This document shows, piece by piece, positions 10,300 through 18,848 of a stretch of 64,000 nucleotides of DNA. Position 1 is the stretch's first letter, and every line of letters begins with the position of its first letter. This DNA is from Chloroflexota bacterium (GTDB taxonomy: Bacteria; Chloroflexota; Dehalococcoidia; JABGRK01): contig JABGRK010000017.1 in the NCBI GenBank assembly GCA_018648325.1, positions 124,001 to 188,000 on the forward strand, given 5' to 3'. A model generated the notes under the pieces. It saw nothing but the letters and a program-made list of their open reading frames with translations, did not search any database and was not told where the DNA came from. The translations under genes were made by a program, and so were the position numbers.

Positions 10300-10875
10300 T
10301 TGAAAGAAGCAAATAAGCAAAGCCAGAGCAGAATAAAAGTACCATATACCAGAATTGAACCTTTGGGCGACAGGCTTAAAAAAGCTGCCAAGGAGCATGG
10401 TTATTCTGGTTGGCTGGGCAAATTTCGGTTTGCTTTTAATATGGCCGCAAGATTTTACTTCATTGTCATTGCGTTTCTAATGCCATATTCCGGGCCACGT
10501 ATCGTTTTACATAGACTACGTGGAGTAAAAATTGGTAAAAATGTTATGATTGGTTTTAATGTGACCATTGATAACATTTATCCGGAATTGGTATCAATAG
10601 GTGACGGTTCATCGCTGGCAGGCAATAATCTGATATTGGCCCATTCCAAGCCTCTTGAATATCACAAAGGTTTATTTGATTCTTATGTTGCACCTGTTGT
10701 AATTGGTAGAAATGTGTGGGTTACTGTTGGGGTTATTATTTTAGCTGGTGTTACAATAGGCGATGGTAGTATAATAACGGCTGGTTCTGTTGTGACAAAG
10801 AATATTCCACCCCATAGTTTGGCTGCGGGTAATCCGGCTAAGGTTATTAAGAGGTTGGATGTTGGAGAAGCGTAG
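10300..10875 (+). CDS. Hexapeptide-repeat acyltransferase (LbetaH fold)
   Basis: It starts at TTG 10300, supported by GGAGGAGA nine bases upstream. The 191-residue protein has an N-terminal amphipathic/hydrophobic part, then left-handed beta-helix hexapeptides (IGKNVMIG, VTIGDGSIITAGSVVTK) and the ending AAGNPAKVIKRL common to sugar O-acetyltransferases of the maa/nodL/wbbJ type. The likely catalytic His lies in NLILAHSKP. It sits between a GT2 and a polysaccharide deacetylase, so it most likely acylates a surface-glycan precursor. Confidence 0.8.
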   Translation: MKEANKQSQSRIKVPYTRIEPLGDRLKKAAKEHGYSGWLGKFRFAFNMAARFYFIVIAFLMPYSGPRIVLHRLRGVKIGKNVMIGFNVTIDNIYPELVSIGDGSSLAGNNLILAHSKPLEYHKGLFDSYVAPVVIGRNVWVTVGVIILAGVTIGDGSIITAGSVVTKNIPPHSLAAGNPAKVIKRLDVGEA

Positions 10876-11662
10876 TAATGACTTCGTGGCCACCGGGCAG
10901 AAAATCGCCTGTATTACGCTAGACCTAGAGCAGGATTATGGGCGAGTTGACACGTATAATACCTTTGACCGAATTAATGAGCTGTGTGAAATAGTCAAAG
11001 CTCATGATATAAAGCTTACCGCTTTTATTGTTGGTAAAATCCTAGACCAACGACATGGAGTAGTGGATGCTCTGTCAGGCGTGGGCACTGAATTTGAGCT
11101 GCATTCGTATAGCCATGATCTGGTAACCCCGAATGATTTTTCAGATGAGGTACAGAAGTCCAAAAAAGCTTATATCGATTACTTTGGTGTTCCCCCCCTA
11201 GGTTATCGCTCTCCTCAATGTAGAGTCTCGCCTCAGCATTTTGAAGTACTGGCAAGGCAGGGTTTTGTTTTTGATTCGAGCGTCGTGCCTTCCTGGCGGC
11301 CCGGTGTATATAGCAATATGAGTGCCCCTTCTTTGCCATATTACACAAATGGGCTCATTGAAATACCCTTTTCGGTAATTCCAGCTATACATCTTCCGCT
11401 TACAATGAGCTATATAAAAGTTTTTGGGAAAATGTATAGATTTTTGCTCACTGCCTTTGGTTTTCCAAGGGTATTGATTTTTAATTTTCACTTGCATGAT
11501 ATTTTTAGTACTGCATCACTCAATCAGCTTCCATTTGCTTACCAGATTTTTCATAGGCGAAACGCGAAAAACGCTTTAGAGATGTTAAAGCGTTTTTTTA
11601 TTCTACTTAAGCATAAAGGGTATGAATTTCTTCATATGAAACGTCTTGTTGAGATGATTTGA
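10859..11662 (+). CDS. Polysaccharide deacetylase family protein
   Basis: This is a 267-residue NodB-type protein. The metal-binding elements are visible: an acidic residue in ITLDLEQDYGR, and the His pair in ELHSYSHDLV. YRSPQCRVS corresponds to the next family motif (RxP). A C-terminal FNFHLHD segment resembles the final His motif. It has no signal peptide, so it is probably cytoplasmic. It overlaps the preceding acyltransferase by 17 bp, which suggests translational coupling. The start is uncertain because no strong ribosome-binding site (RBS) precedes the ATG. It probably removes N- or O-acyl groups from a glycan intermediate. Confidence 0.8.
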   Translation: MLEKRSNDFVATGQKIACITLDLEQDYGRVDTYNTFDRINELCEIVKAHDIKLTAFIVGKILDQRHGVVDALSGVGTEFELHSYSHDLVTPNDFSDEVQKSKKAYIDYFGVPPLGYRSPQCRVSPQHFEVLARQGFVFDSSVVPSWRPGVYSNMSAPSLPYYTNGLIEIPFSVIPAIHLPLTMSYIKVFGKMYRFLLTAFGFPRVLIFNFHLHDIFSTASLNQLPFAYQIFHRRNAKNALEMLKRFFILLKHKGYEFLHMKRLVEMI

Positions 11663-11769
11663 TGGTGCTAAGAAGATTTGAGTTATCTTTAAAGACGATT
11701 TTTTGGCTCATTTTGTAAAGATGATAGGGATCTTAATCTTGAGTTATGATGTTTGGTAAGGAGGTATTA

Positions 11770-12948
11770 TTGGCGAAAACGCTAATCTTTGTAGAGTATG
11801 AGTATTACTACGGACGTGGTAATTGGGATAGAGAGTTGATAAAGCGACTGGCAAAAAAAGGCTATTTAATACATGCTATTACTCGAAAATTCCCCTCGGA
11901 CTTTCAAGATCAAGAACAAGAGATAAAGAATTTAGGTGTTAGATTTCATTTTATTGATACGCGTAATGGATTCAACTTTGCCATTGTTGCTTTGGCAGAG
12001 GTTCTAAAACTAGTAAGAAAGAATAAAGCGGTTTTATATATTCCATCAATCAGGCTGGCCCCATTCTGTTACGTGTTTAAAAAATTGTTCGGGGCAGGAT
12101 TGATTTTTGCTCTCCAGGGAGCGCCACTCCTGGAGTTAGATATAATGCCTGAATTTAAGCGAATTCGTCAAAATAGAGTCTGGTATTTTCTAAAAAGGAA
12201 GCTTATTGGCTTTGAGGAAAAAATTAGTGCCCTGTTAGCGGATCGTGTGACTGTGATTTCTAAAATGATCAATAACGAGTTGGTTGCCTTGGATGTCCCT
12301 CAAAAAAGAATTGATCTTATGTATTATTGTATAGATCAGCATACATTTAAGAAGGATCAAGAGAAGCGAATGGAAATCAGATCGGAGTTAAACGTAAGTG
12401 ATCAGGATATCCTGGTTACTTATGTAGCTAGGTTATCTTTTGATGTCCCTAGCAGGTTGTGGGCGGCAGAGATGCTTATTGAAATGGCAAAAGAATTGAA
12501 TTTGAAAGTTATGTTGGTCGGTGGTGGAGATGCTTTGGAGTATCTCAGGGAAAGAATTAAAACTGCTGATCTTTCAGATAGAGTGTTTGTCAGAGGGTTT
12601 GTCGCTAATAAGAATGTGCCTGATGTTTTATCTGCTTCTGACGTGTTCTTTTTTGTCATGAAAGATCCTCTGCCGACATATGGCTTGGCCTTGCTTGAGG
12701 CTATGAGTTGTGAAACTGCTGTTTTAACAAATAATTCAGGATCGGCAAAAGAAATAATTGCAGATGGCCAGAATGGTTATTTAGTTGATCCAACTCCTGA
12801 AGCGATACGTTTCAAATTGAAAAACATTGTTGAGGAGAAACGGGATTATTTCAATGACATAGGGACTTGTGCCAGGGAAGACGTTTGCCAAAAATATAGT
12901 TGGGAAGTGGTTGAAGATAAGATCGAGGCTATTATTTCGAGTCTTTAG
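11770..12948 (+). CDS. Family 4 glycosyltransferase
   Basis: The chosen start is TTG 11770 (MAKTLIFVEYEYYYGRG), because AAGGAGG sits at 11758-11764 with 5-bp spacing. The ATG at 11746 would place that Shine-Dalgarno sequence inside the gene. The protein (392 residues) has a Rossmann N-half and a GT-B C-half with VTYVARLS, VMLVGGGD and the E-x7-E region PTYGLALLEAMSC...SAKEII, as in retaining GT4 enzymes. It probably adds a sugar to the lipid-linked glycan on the cytoplasmic face. Confidence 0.82.
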   Translation: MAKTLIFVEYEYYYGRGNWDRELIKRLAKKGYLIHAITRKFPSDFQDQEQEIKNLGVRFHFIDTRNGFNFAIVALAEVLKLVRKNKAVLYIPSIRLAPFCYVFKKLFGAGLIFALQGAPLLELDIMPEFKRIRQNRVWYFLKRKLIGFEEKISALLADRVTVISKMINNELVALDVPQKRIDLMYYCIDQHTFKKDQEKRMEIRSELNVSDQDILVTYVARLSFDVPSRLWAAEMLIEMAKELNLKVMLVGGGDALEYLRERIKTADLSDRVFVRGFVANKNVPDVLSASDVFFFVMKDPLPTYGLALLEAMSCETAVLTNNSGSAKEIIADGQNGYLVDPTPEAIRFKLKNIVEEKRDYFNDIGTCAREDVCQKYSWEVVEDKIEAIISSL

Positions 12949-12972
12949 TTTACTGTTTTTATGGAGGAAACG

Positions 12973-14169
12973 TTGAATATTGTGCTTGCGCAGAATGTAT
13001 CGTTAAACAGCAATTATGCTGTTTCTAATACGCTTCAGCATTTAGTTCGGTTGCTGTCTGGTGATGATGATATTGCTTTTAGTTTGATTTGTGGGAGAAA
13101 TGAGGCTGTTCCAGAAATTACTAAAGATGGCTTCTTTTCATTTCATGAAATTGATACAGGTATGCATTCAATATTGGGTAATATAAAGTATGCGCTATCG
13201 ATTTCTAGTAGATTGAAAACTATACATACTAAACGCAAGGTTGATTTGATACATGCTAGGTATCCATTTTCTGCACTTCTTGGGGCGACATTGTTCAAAA
13301 AATGGGTGTTTCCATCGGTTAGGATAATATATGATATCGGCAGTCCCTGGATCGAAATGATGGGTGAGCGTTTCAAATGGCTCTCAAATCGCATATTTAA
13401 AAGCAGTCTGCATAGAATGGAAAGTTTTTTGGCAAATAATGTTGACGGGTATTACTTTCAAAATGAAGATGTAGCGGAATATTATCAAGCCCATATTCCC
13501 AGTATAAAAGACAAACCTTGTGAGTATCTTAATTTTGAGCTTGATAGCCACTTATTTGAGCCACGACCATTTAATCATTCTATTGCCAAGACGCTGGGCA
13601 TTATGCAGGGAGATTTAGTATTGGGTATGGTGGCGGGGTTAGCCAGGATGAGAGAAGTGGATTTTGTGATTAAGAGTTTTGCCAAATACAGGAATCAATT
13701 TGGTGTTGATAGTATCAAAATGTTGATAGTAGGTGAAGGGCCTGAGAGAAAAAATCTACAGAATTTGGTTAAAACTATGGGGCTGGATGATATTATACGA
13801 TTTACGGGGCAGGTTGATCACAAATCAGTTCCAGATTATTTGTCTGTTATGAATATGGCAATTTCTCATTTGCCAAATAAGACAGTATTTGAGATCAGTT
13901 CCCCCTTGAAGCTTATGGAATACTTGGTATGTGGAGTACCGGTACTTGCCTCTAATGTTAAGGCACATCGTCGTTTATGCAAATATTCATCTAATGTATT
14001 TCTTTATGAGAATAATGCGGAATCTTTTTGCAGTACGCTTCACGCGTTGATTAAAAGAGTGCCAGAATCAAAAGAAGTATTAGAGGAGCGCCAGTTTCTC
14101 AAAGAGTGTTTTGGTTCAAATACCATCAGAAATAACCTTGTTAATCTTTATTCAACTGTTCTATCTTAG
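12973..14169 (+). CDS. Family 4 glycosyltransferase
   Basis: TTG 12973 (MNIVLAQNVSLNSNY) is preferred. The sequence ATGGAGGAAACG just upstream supplies the RBS, and the ATG at 12961 is part of it. The protein (398 residues) has a GT-B fold with LVLGMVAGLARMREVD, MLIVGEGPERKNL and SSPLKLMEYLVCGVPVLASN, which is the donor-site region. The 3' end overlaps the convergent minus-strand membrane gene by 9 bp. Acceptor and donor are unknown. Confidence 0.8.
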   Translation: MNIVLAQNVSLNSNYAVSNTLQHLVRLLSGDDDIAFSLICGRNEAVPEITKDGFFSFHEIDTGMHSILGNIKYALSISSRLKTIHTKRKVDLIHARYPFSALLGATLFKKWVFPSVRIIYDIGSPWIEMMGERFKWLSNRIFKSSLHRMESFLANNVDGYYFQNEDVAEYYQAHIPSIKDKPCEYLNFELDSHLFEPRPFNHSIAKTLGIMQGDLVLGMVAGLARMREVDFVIKSFAKYRNQFGVDSIKMLIVGEGPERKNLQNLVKTMGLDDIIRFTGQVDHKSVPDYLSVMNMAISHLPNKTVFEISSPLKLMEYLVCGVPVLASNVKAHRRLCKYSSNVFLYENNAESFCSTLHALIKRVPESKEVLEERQFLKECFGSNTIRNNLVNLYSTVLS

Positions 14170-15675
14170 CTTGTATATTTTTGTGCCGTTTTGATCAAAT
14201 ACCATATCGTAGTTTTGTAACAATCCTTGAAATGTGACGTATTTATCTGTAAAAGGTGTCGCCATGCTGCGGATTATCAGAAGGTATACGTTGTTGTTAT
14301 TTGGATAATGCTCAGTCAGCTTCTGTTCTACATCATTCTCGTTTTCGCTAAGCAGTATACTATGGGTGATGTCGAGTCTTGCTTCGCTGTTCGGGATACC
14401 CAAAGAAATAGGGAAAGCGCCATTGGATATGGTAATTGAACTTTCGCTTTGTTCTTTTAATAAAGCGGCTGCCTGGAAATCTGAAGATTGAAATCCGACC
14501 CAGACTGCTTTATTTATGTTGTTGAGGGTGTATTGGCTTACAGTGTAAAGACTTACGAGAGCAATAATAATGCTGGCTAATTTATATTTATGTGTTTTGC
14601 TCCAAGTGTTTTTCAGTGCAACAATGGCAAATGTGGCAGCTAAAGCAAGGGGTAAACTAAAAAAGGAATAAAATCTATATGGAGGAGCGTAAAAACCAAA
14701 TCTTATGCTTTGTGTTGCTGCTAAAGTTGCTAAAAACCAAAGACAAATTGTAAGCAACAATGGCGATATCCCCCTTTTTCTCAAGATGGCAAATAATCCG
14801 ATGATTCCCAGTGTAAGATTGAGTGTTCCAAGTTGCTTTGTATATTCTGATAATGTCGGTAAAACATATCTGGCAGGTAATGGCTCAATCTCTTTCCAGC
14901 TATATTGTTGTGGTGATAGATAATATAGATATGTATTAAACACCAACTTGATTAAAGGTATCGTTAGAATTATGCATATAGTAATTAGAGAGAGCAAAGG
15001 AACAAAGTGCTTAAATGAGCCTCCTTTTTTCTTCCATGACTGAAATATTGTTGTGGCGAAGTAGACCGTAATGATTAGTATGGAGATGATTATTGAACGA
15101 TAATGCGCGTATGTTGCTCCGGCTAGCAGTACTGAGGCCACGAGTGCTTTGTGTTTAATGGATATCTTTTGATTAGCTAGAACAATGACAATTAGTATTT
15201 GAAACAGTAGAGAAGTGCCTTCGGGTAGAGGCATCGTACTTCTGTATAGATTGTATGGAATTAGTCCCAAAAACATTACGCCGAGCAAGCTGATTCCGGC
15301 ATTTTTTGAGCATCTTCTGCATATCAGGTAGAAGGATAGTAGCAAAAGCGAAAACATAGGAGGAGCCGCATATTTATAGAGAGTGTCTATATCTATACCT
15401 GTAAAGTCGGAAACAAGGGAAAACATAACAGTATGCGAAGTTTGATAATCAATAGGAGTGGGGGTGTAGGTGTTAGGCGTATTAAATGGAATCTGCTCGG
15501 TGTCTTGAATGTATTTTGATACTTGCACAAAGTAGTATGCATCGTAGGAAGGTATGCCTTTTACTTTTGTTAGGCTATTAATACCCAGACCCAACTGAAT
15601 CAGGATAATTCCAAGCAGAGCGAACATAGCAATATTATGGATTGGTGATTTAGTTTTCTTTTTAGTAGTATTCAT
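14161..15675 (-). CDS. GT-C-like multi-spanning membrane glycosyltransferase
   Basis: This is a 504-residue protein with about 11-12 predicted membrane helices. The first extracellular loop carries SYDAYYFVQVSKYIQDT. An Asp followed by Tyr/Phe there is typical of GT-C enzymes (PMT, ArnT or oligosaccharyltransferase type) that use polyprenyl-phosphate sugars. It is the only minus-strand gene in the glycan locus and overlaps the end of its convergent neighbour by 9 bp. It probably transfers sugars outside the membrane. The acceptor (protein or glycan) is not known. Confidence 0.65.
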   Translation of the reverse strand: MNTTKKKTKSPIHNIAMFALLGIILIQLGLGINSLTKVKGIPSYDAYYFVQVSKYIQDTEQIPFNTPNTYTPTPIDYQTSHTVMFSLVSDFTGIDIDTLYKYAAPPMFSLLLLSFYLICRRCSKNAGISLLGVMFLGLIPYNLYRSTMPLPEGTSLLFQILIVIVLANQKISIKHKALVASVLLAGATYAHYRSIIISILIITVYFATTIFQSWKKKGGSFKHFVPLLSLITICIILTIPLIKLVFNTYLYYLSPQQYSWKEIEPLPARYVLPTLSEYTKQLGTLNLTLGIIGLFAILRKRGISPLLLTICLWFLATLAATQSIRFGFYAPPYRFYSFFSLPLALAATFAIVALKNTWSKTHKYKLASIIIALVSLYTVSQYTLNNINKAVWVGFQSSDFQAAALLKEQSESSITISNGAFPISLGIPNSEARLDITHSILLSENENDVEQKLTEHYPNNNNVYLLIIRSMATPFTDKYVTFQGLLQNYDMVFDQNGTKIYKLR

Positions 15676-15833
15676 TTATTATTTATCGGCGCAATGCTTC
15701 AATTTGTGTTGTATAATTGATCTGAAGCCATAGAAGCGACTATGGCATTGTTTTGAGATTTCAGTTTTTTAGTCATATTGAGATATAATACCATAACAAC
15801 ATAATACTACAAAGGGGTATAGTCGAAATATAA

Positions 15834-17288
15834 ATGCTGGATTCAAGTAGAGAAAAAATGGTAAGAGGAACGACCTATTTGGTTGTTGCCCATGTAGTGT
15901 TCTTGTTTAGTGGATATATTATTCATATTGTTCTGGGGCGCCACTTTGGCCCAGAGACATATGGTAATTATGGAGTGGTGCTTAATCTAATGACGACAAT
16001 TAATCTTCTTTTAATATCAGGGTTCCCTCAAGCTGCTTCTAAATATATCGCTGAGGATAAAGCAAATATTGGAAGTATAGTTAAAACATCTATTAGAATC
16101 CAGGCACTATTTGCAGGAATTACCTTTGGTATTTACTTTGGCCTTGCTGGTGTAATAGCCAATTTGCTCAACGATGATTCTCTCGTTAATTCTATTAGGA
16201 TATCGGCTTTGGTTGTTCCTGTTTATGCAATTTTTGTTATCTATAATAACGGATATTTAAACGGATTAGGATATTTTGGCAAACAGGCTAAAACGTTGAT
16301 TTTATCTTCTATAGTGAAGGTTGCGGCCGTTTTGGCTCTAGTTTTCATTGGTTTCATGATTAATGGAGCGATTTTAGGTTACCTCATTGCAGCTGTGATT
16401 GGCTTGTTTTTTGCATCAAGATATCTTGGGCGCTTAGAAAAGAGTGATGTGAGCTTCGACTGGAAAAAGTTGCTAAGATTTGGAGTTCCAGCAACGTTTG
16501 TGTCAATGATCCTTTTTTTATTGATGAACATAGATCTTTTTTTATTGAAAGGGCTTGCATCTGCTAGCGATCAGGCAGGTTACTATACTTCGGCTACAAC
16601 TCTGGCCAAAGTTCCGTATTTTATAATGGGTGCGTTAGCATTATCTTTAATGCCTTCGATATCGAAATCCACCTTTGTTAATGACATTCAGCTAACGCAG
16701 AGTTATATTCGCCAATCGACGAGATATATGCTTATGTTCTTGATGCCAGTAGTATTGGTAATTAGTGCGACATCTGGCGGTTTAATTGAATTGGTATATA
16801 CGGCTGAATATAGTGAGGCGGCTAGATCATTGGCGGTGTTGATTCTTGGCCTTAGTATGTTGTCTGTCTTTTTAGTGTTGGCCAATGTGATAATGGGAAG
16901 TGGGCGACCTTTGATTCCCATGTTTATGGGTTTTGTATTGGTTTTTGTGGATATTGGGCTAAACTTATATCTTATACCGAGATATGATATGCTGGGTGCT
17001 GCTTGGGCAACAACTATTACAGCATCTCTTGGAGCTTTTATTGCGGCAATTTACGTTGTATTGGTGTTCAAAACGTTGATCAGTTTCAAGTCATTTATGA
17101 GAGTTTGCGTTGCTTCCCTACTTGTTTGGACCATTCCGCTCTATGTGTATGTTACGCCTGTCCTATTGCCTTTTGTGTATATTGGTTTGGCGCTTTTATA
17201 TTTAGGAGTTCTTATGTTGATCAAAGAGCTGAGAAAAGATGATTTGGAAATGCTAAAGAGAGTTTTTCCCAGTAGTAGGTTTAGGTAA
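15834..17288 (+). CDS. Wzx-like polysaccharide flippase (MOP superfamily)
   Basis: This 484-residue protein has about 14 predicted membrane helices. The N-terminus (KMVRGTTYLVVAHVVFLFSGYIIHIVLGRHFGPETYGNYG) matches the RfbX/MurJ-type polysaccharide transporter family. A TATAAT box lies at 15784-15789 upstream, without a well-spaced -35. It likely flips lipid-linked oligosaccharide made by the GT2/GT4 enzymes upstream. The translation start is weakly supported because AAAGGGG is 14 bp from the ATG. Confidence 0.82.
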   Translation: MLDSSREKMVRGTTYLVVAHVVFLFSGYIIHIVLGRHFGPETYGNYGVVLNLMTTINLLLISGFPQAASKYIAEDKANIGSIVKTSIRIQALFAGITFGIYFGLAGVIANLLNDDSLVNSIRISALVVPVYAIFVIYNNGYLNGLGYFGKQAKTLILSSIVKVAAVLALVFIGFMINGAILGYLIAAVIGLFFASRYLGRLEKSDVSFDWKKLLRFGVPATFVSMILFLLMNIDLFLLKGLASASDQAGYYTSATTLAKVPYFIMGALALSLMPSISKSTFVNDIQLTQSYIRQSTRYMLMFLMPVVLVISATSGGLIELVYTAEYSEAARSLAVLILGLSMLSVFLVLANVIMGSGRPLIPMFMGFVLVFVDIGLNLYLIPRYDMLGAAWATTITASLGAFIAAIYVVLVFKTLISFKSFMRVCVASLLVWTIPLYVYVTPVLLPFVYIGLALLYLGVLMLIKELRKDDLEMLKRVFPSSRFR

Positions 17289-17293
17289 ACATT

Positions 17294-18847
17294 ATGAAAA
17301 TAAGATGGGCAAAGGTGCTTAGAAACGCTGCGTTAGTGACCATCCCATTAGTTTTGTTGGTTTATGTTGGTAATGCTAACTTTTTACCTTTTGGGAGTAT
17401 AAAACCTTATTTGATTGATATTGGGAATAACGATGTTGTTGGAAACGCACGACTTCTTGGACCTTTTGATAGAGTATCAGATAGCGTGATAATTGATGGC
17501 GTTTCCTCCAGAAGATTGGAAAAATGGGGTGTCTATTTTTCACTGGAGAATTCTGCGTTATCTAGAGGCAGCAGTGTTACTGTCCAAGTTAAGTTTAAAG
17601 ATGATTTTCCACTGGACAATCGATTCATTTTGGGTGCAAGGGATAATGAAGAATGGAGCTACGACTGGAAGGATATTTATGTCCCGTTTTATCAAGAGTT
17701 AGAAGATGTGTCATTGGTTGCGCAAGACGATTTATTGAAGGTATATGATGTTGGAGGCATAGAGAATGCTGAATATGATAATGTCGCAGATTTTTTAGAA
17801 AATCCTCCCTTGTATTCTATAATCGCAACTAATGATGATGTGGATATTAATCAGAAGCTTAATATCGAAGAATGGGGTGAGATAAAAGAGGATGTTTTCA
17901 GCGTTCAAGAAGAAGATACTGCCGTTATTGATACAGCTTTAAGAGGACCTCATACCTTATGGACTTATGTAAGTAATGGTTTGCTTGAGCTTTATCTCAT
18001 AAAGAGAGATTTGAACTGGTATGCAGGCGCAGATAATTTGAAAATAACGATATATTCGTTGGATGGTGATCTCTTATGGTCCACTAGTATTGCTGATGAT
18101 GGAAACGAAAGCAGCAACCATCAATTGGGCGAATTACAGGTTCAAAGCTTAAGGTTGCCTATCATGAAGGAAGGCGCATATAAAATAGATTTAGAGTGTG
18201 GGAGCGATATTCTTATAACAAATATTGAGATTAATCAGGAAAAACTTGTTATTGAGGATAATTTATATTGGGCAGGAGTAAATCCTATTTATTTTGATCA
18301 GTCACCGTCGTTTAATTCCACTGAGTTGTATTTCAGAAATACTCGGCAAGGCAAAATGAGCATTTCTACTGCCCATGACCCAGGATTACAAACTGTTAGT
18401 ATTGATAATGGTGATTATGTTAGTGAAATTGAGCTGGATGAAACTAATGCCCAGTTTGAAATAAATCTAGATACAGGTGTATACAATCTTGGTTCTGAAA
18501 AGCAGGATATTGTTATACAAACTGATGACTATTTTGCTTTTTCCCCGAGCGCTTTTTTTATTCCAAAGCGGTGTGAGGTAATTGACCTAGTGCCCAGTTT
18601 AGAGTGGGCCGAGCAGAATGCCCATTTCATTTTAGTAGAGAATGGTGATTATTTGGAGCCGGTAAATGATGGTGATTGGATGATTGCCCATGCAACGTGG
18701 AATATTGATGAGTTGTTTATTCAAAATAATATGCTAAGATTTTGCTTTAGTATTCCTCATCTAAACTTGGAACAATATGAGGATAAATCTATATTAGTAG
18801 ACTGGATAAAGCTAAGTGTAAGCACAGCGCCAATCTGGGAAAGATAA
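17294..18847 (+). CDS. Unrecognised membrane-anchored extracytoplasmic protein
   Basis: This 517-residue protein starts 5 bp after the flippase stop. One N-terminal hydrophobic segment (residues about 11-30) probably acts as an anchor or uncleaved signal. The remainder is hydrophilic, acidic and rich in beta-type sequence (Asp, Asn, Tyr, Trp), as in secreted carbohydrate-binding or jelly-roll proteins. I recognise no family. Tight coupling to the flippase and the next membrane gene (stop and start one base apart) suggests a role in export or modification of the glycan. Confidence 0.6.
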   Translation: MKIRWAKVLRNAALVTIPLVLLVYVGNANFLPFGSIKPYLIDIGNNDVVGNARLLGPFDRVSDSVIIDGVSSRRLEKWGVYFSLENSALSRGSSVTVQVKFKDDFPLDNRFILGARDNEEWSYDWKDIYVPFYQELEDVSLVAQDDLLKVYDVGGIENAEYDNVADFLENPPLYSIIATNDDVDINQKLNIEEWGEIKEDVFSVQEEDTAVIDTALRGPHTLWTYVSNGLLELYLIKRDLNWYAGADNLKITIYSLDGDLLWSTSIADDGNESSNHQLGELQVQSLRLPIMKEGAYKIDLECGSDILITNIEINQEKLVIEDNLYWAGVNPIYFDQSPSFNSTELYFRNTRQGKMSISTAHDPGLQTVSIDNGDYVSEIELDETNAQFEINLDTGVYNLGSEKQDIVIQTDDYFAFSPSAFFIPKRCEVIDLVPSLEWAEQNAHFILVENGDYLEPVNDGDWMIAHATWNIDELFIQNNMLRFCFSIPHLNLEQYEDKSILVDWIKLSVSTAPIWER

Positions 18848-18848
18848 A

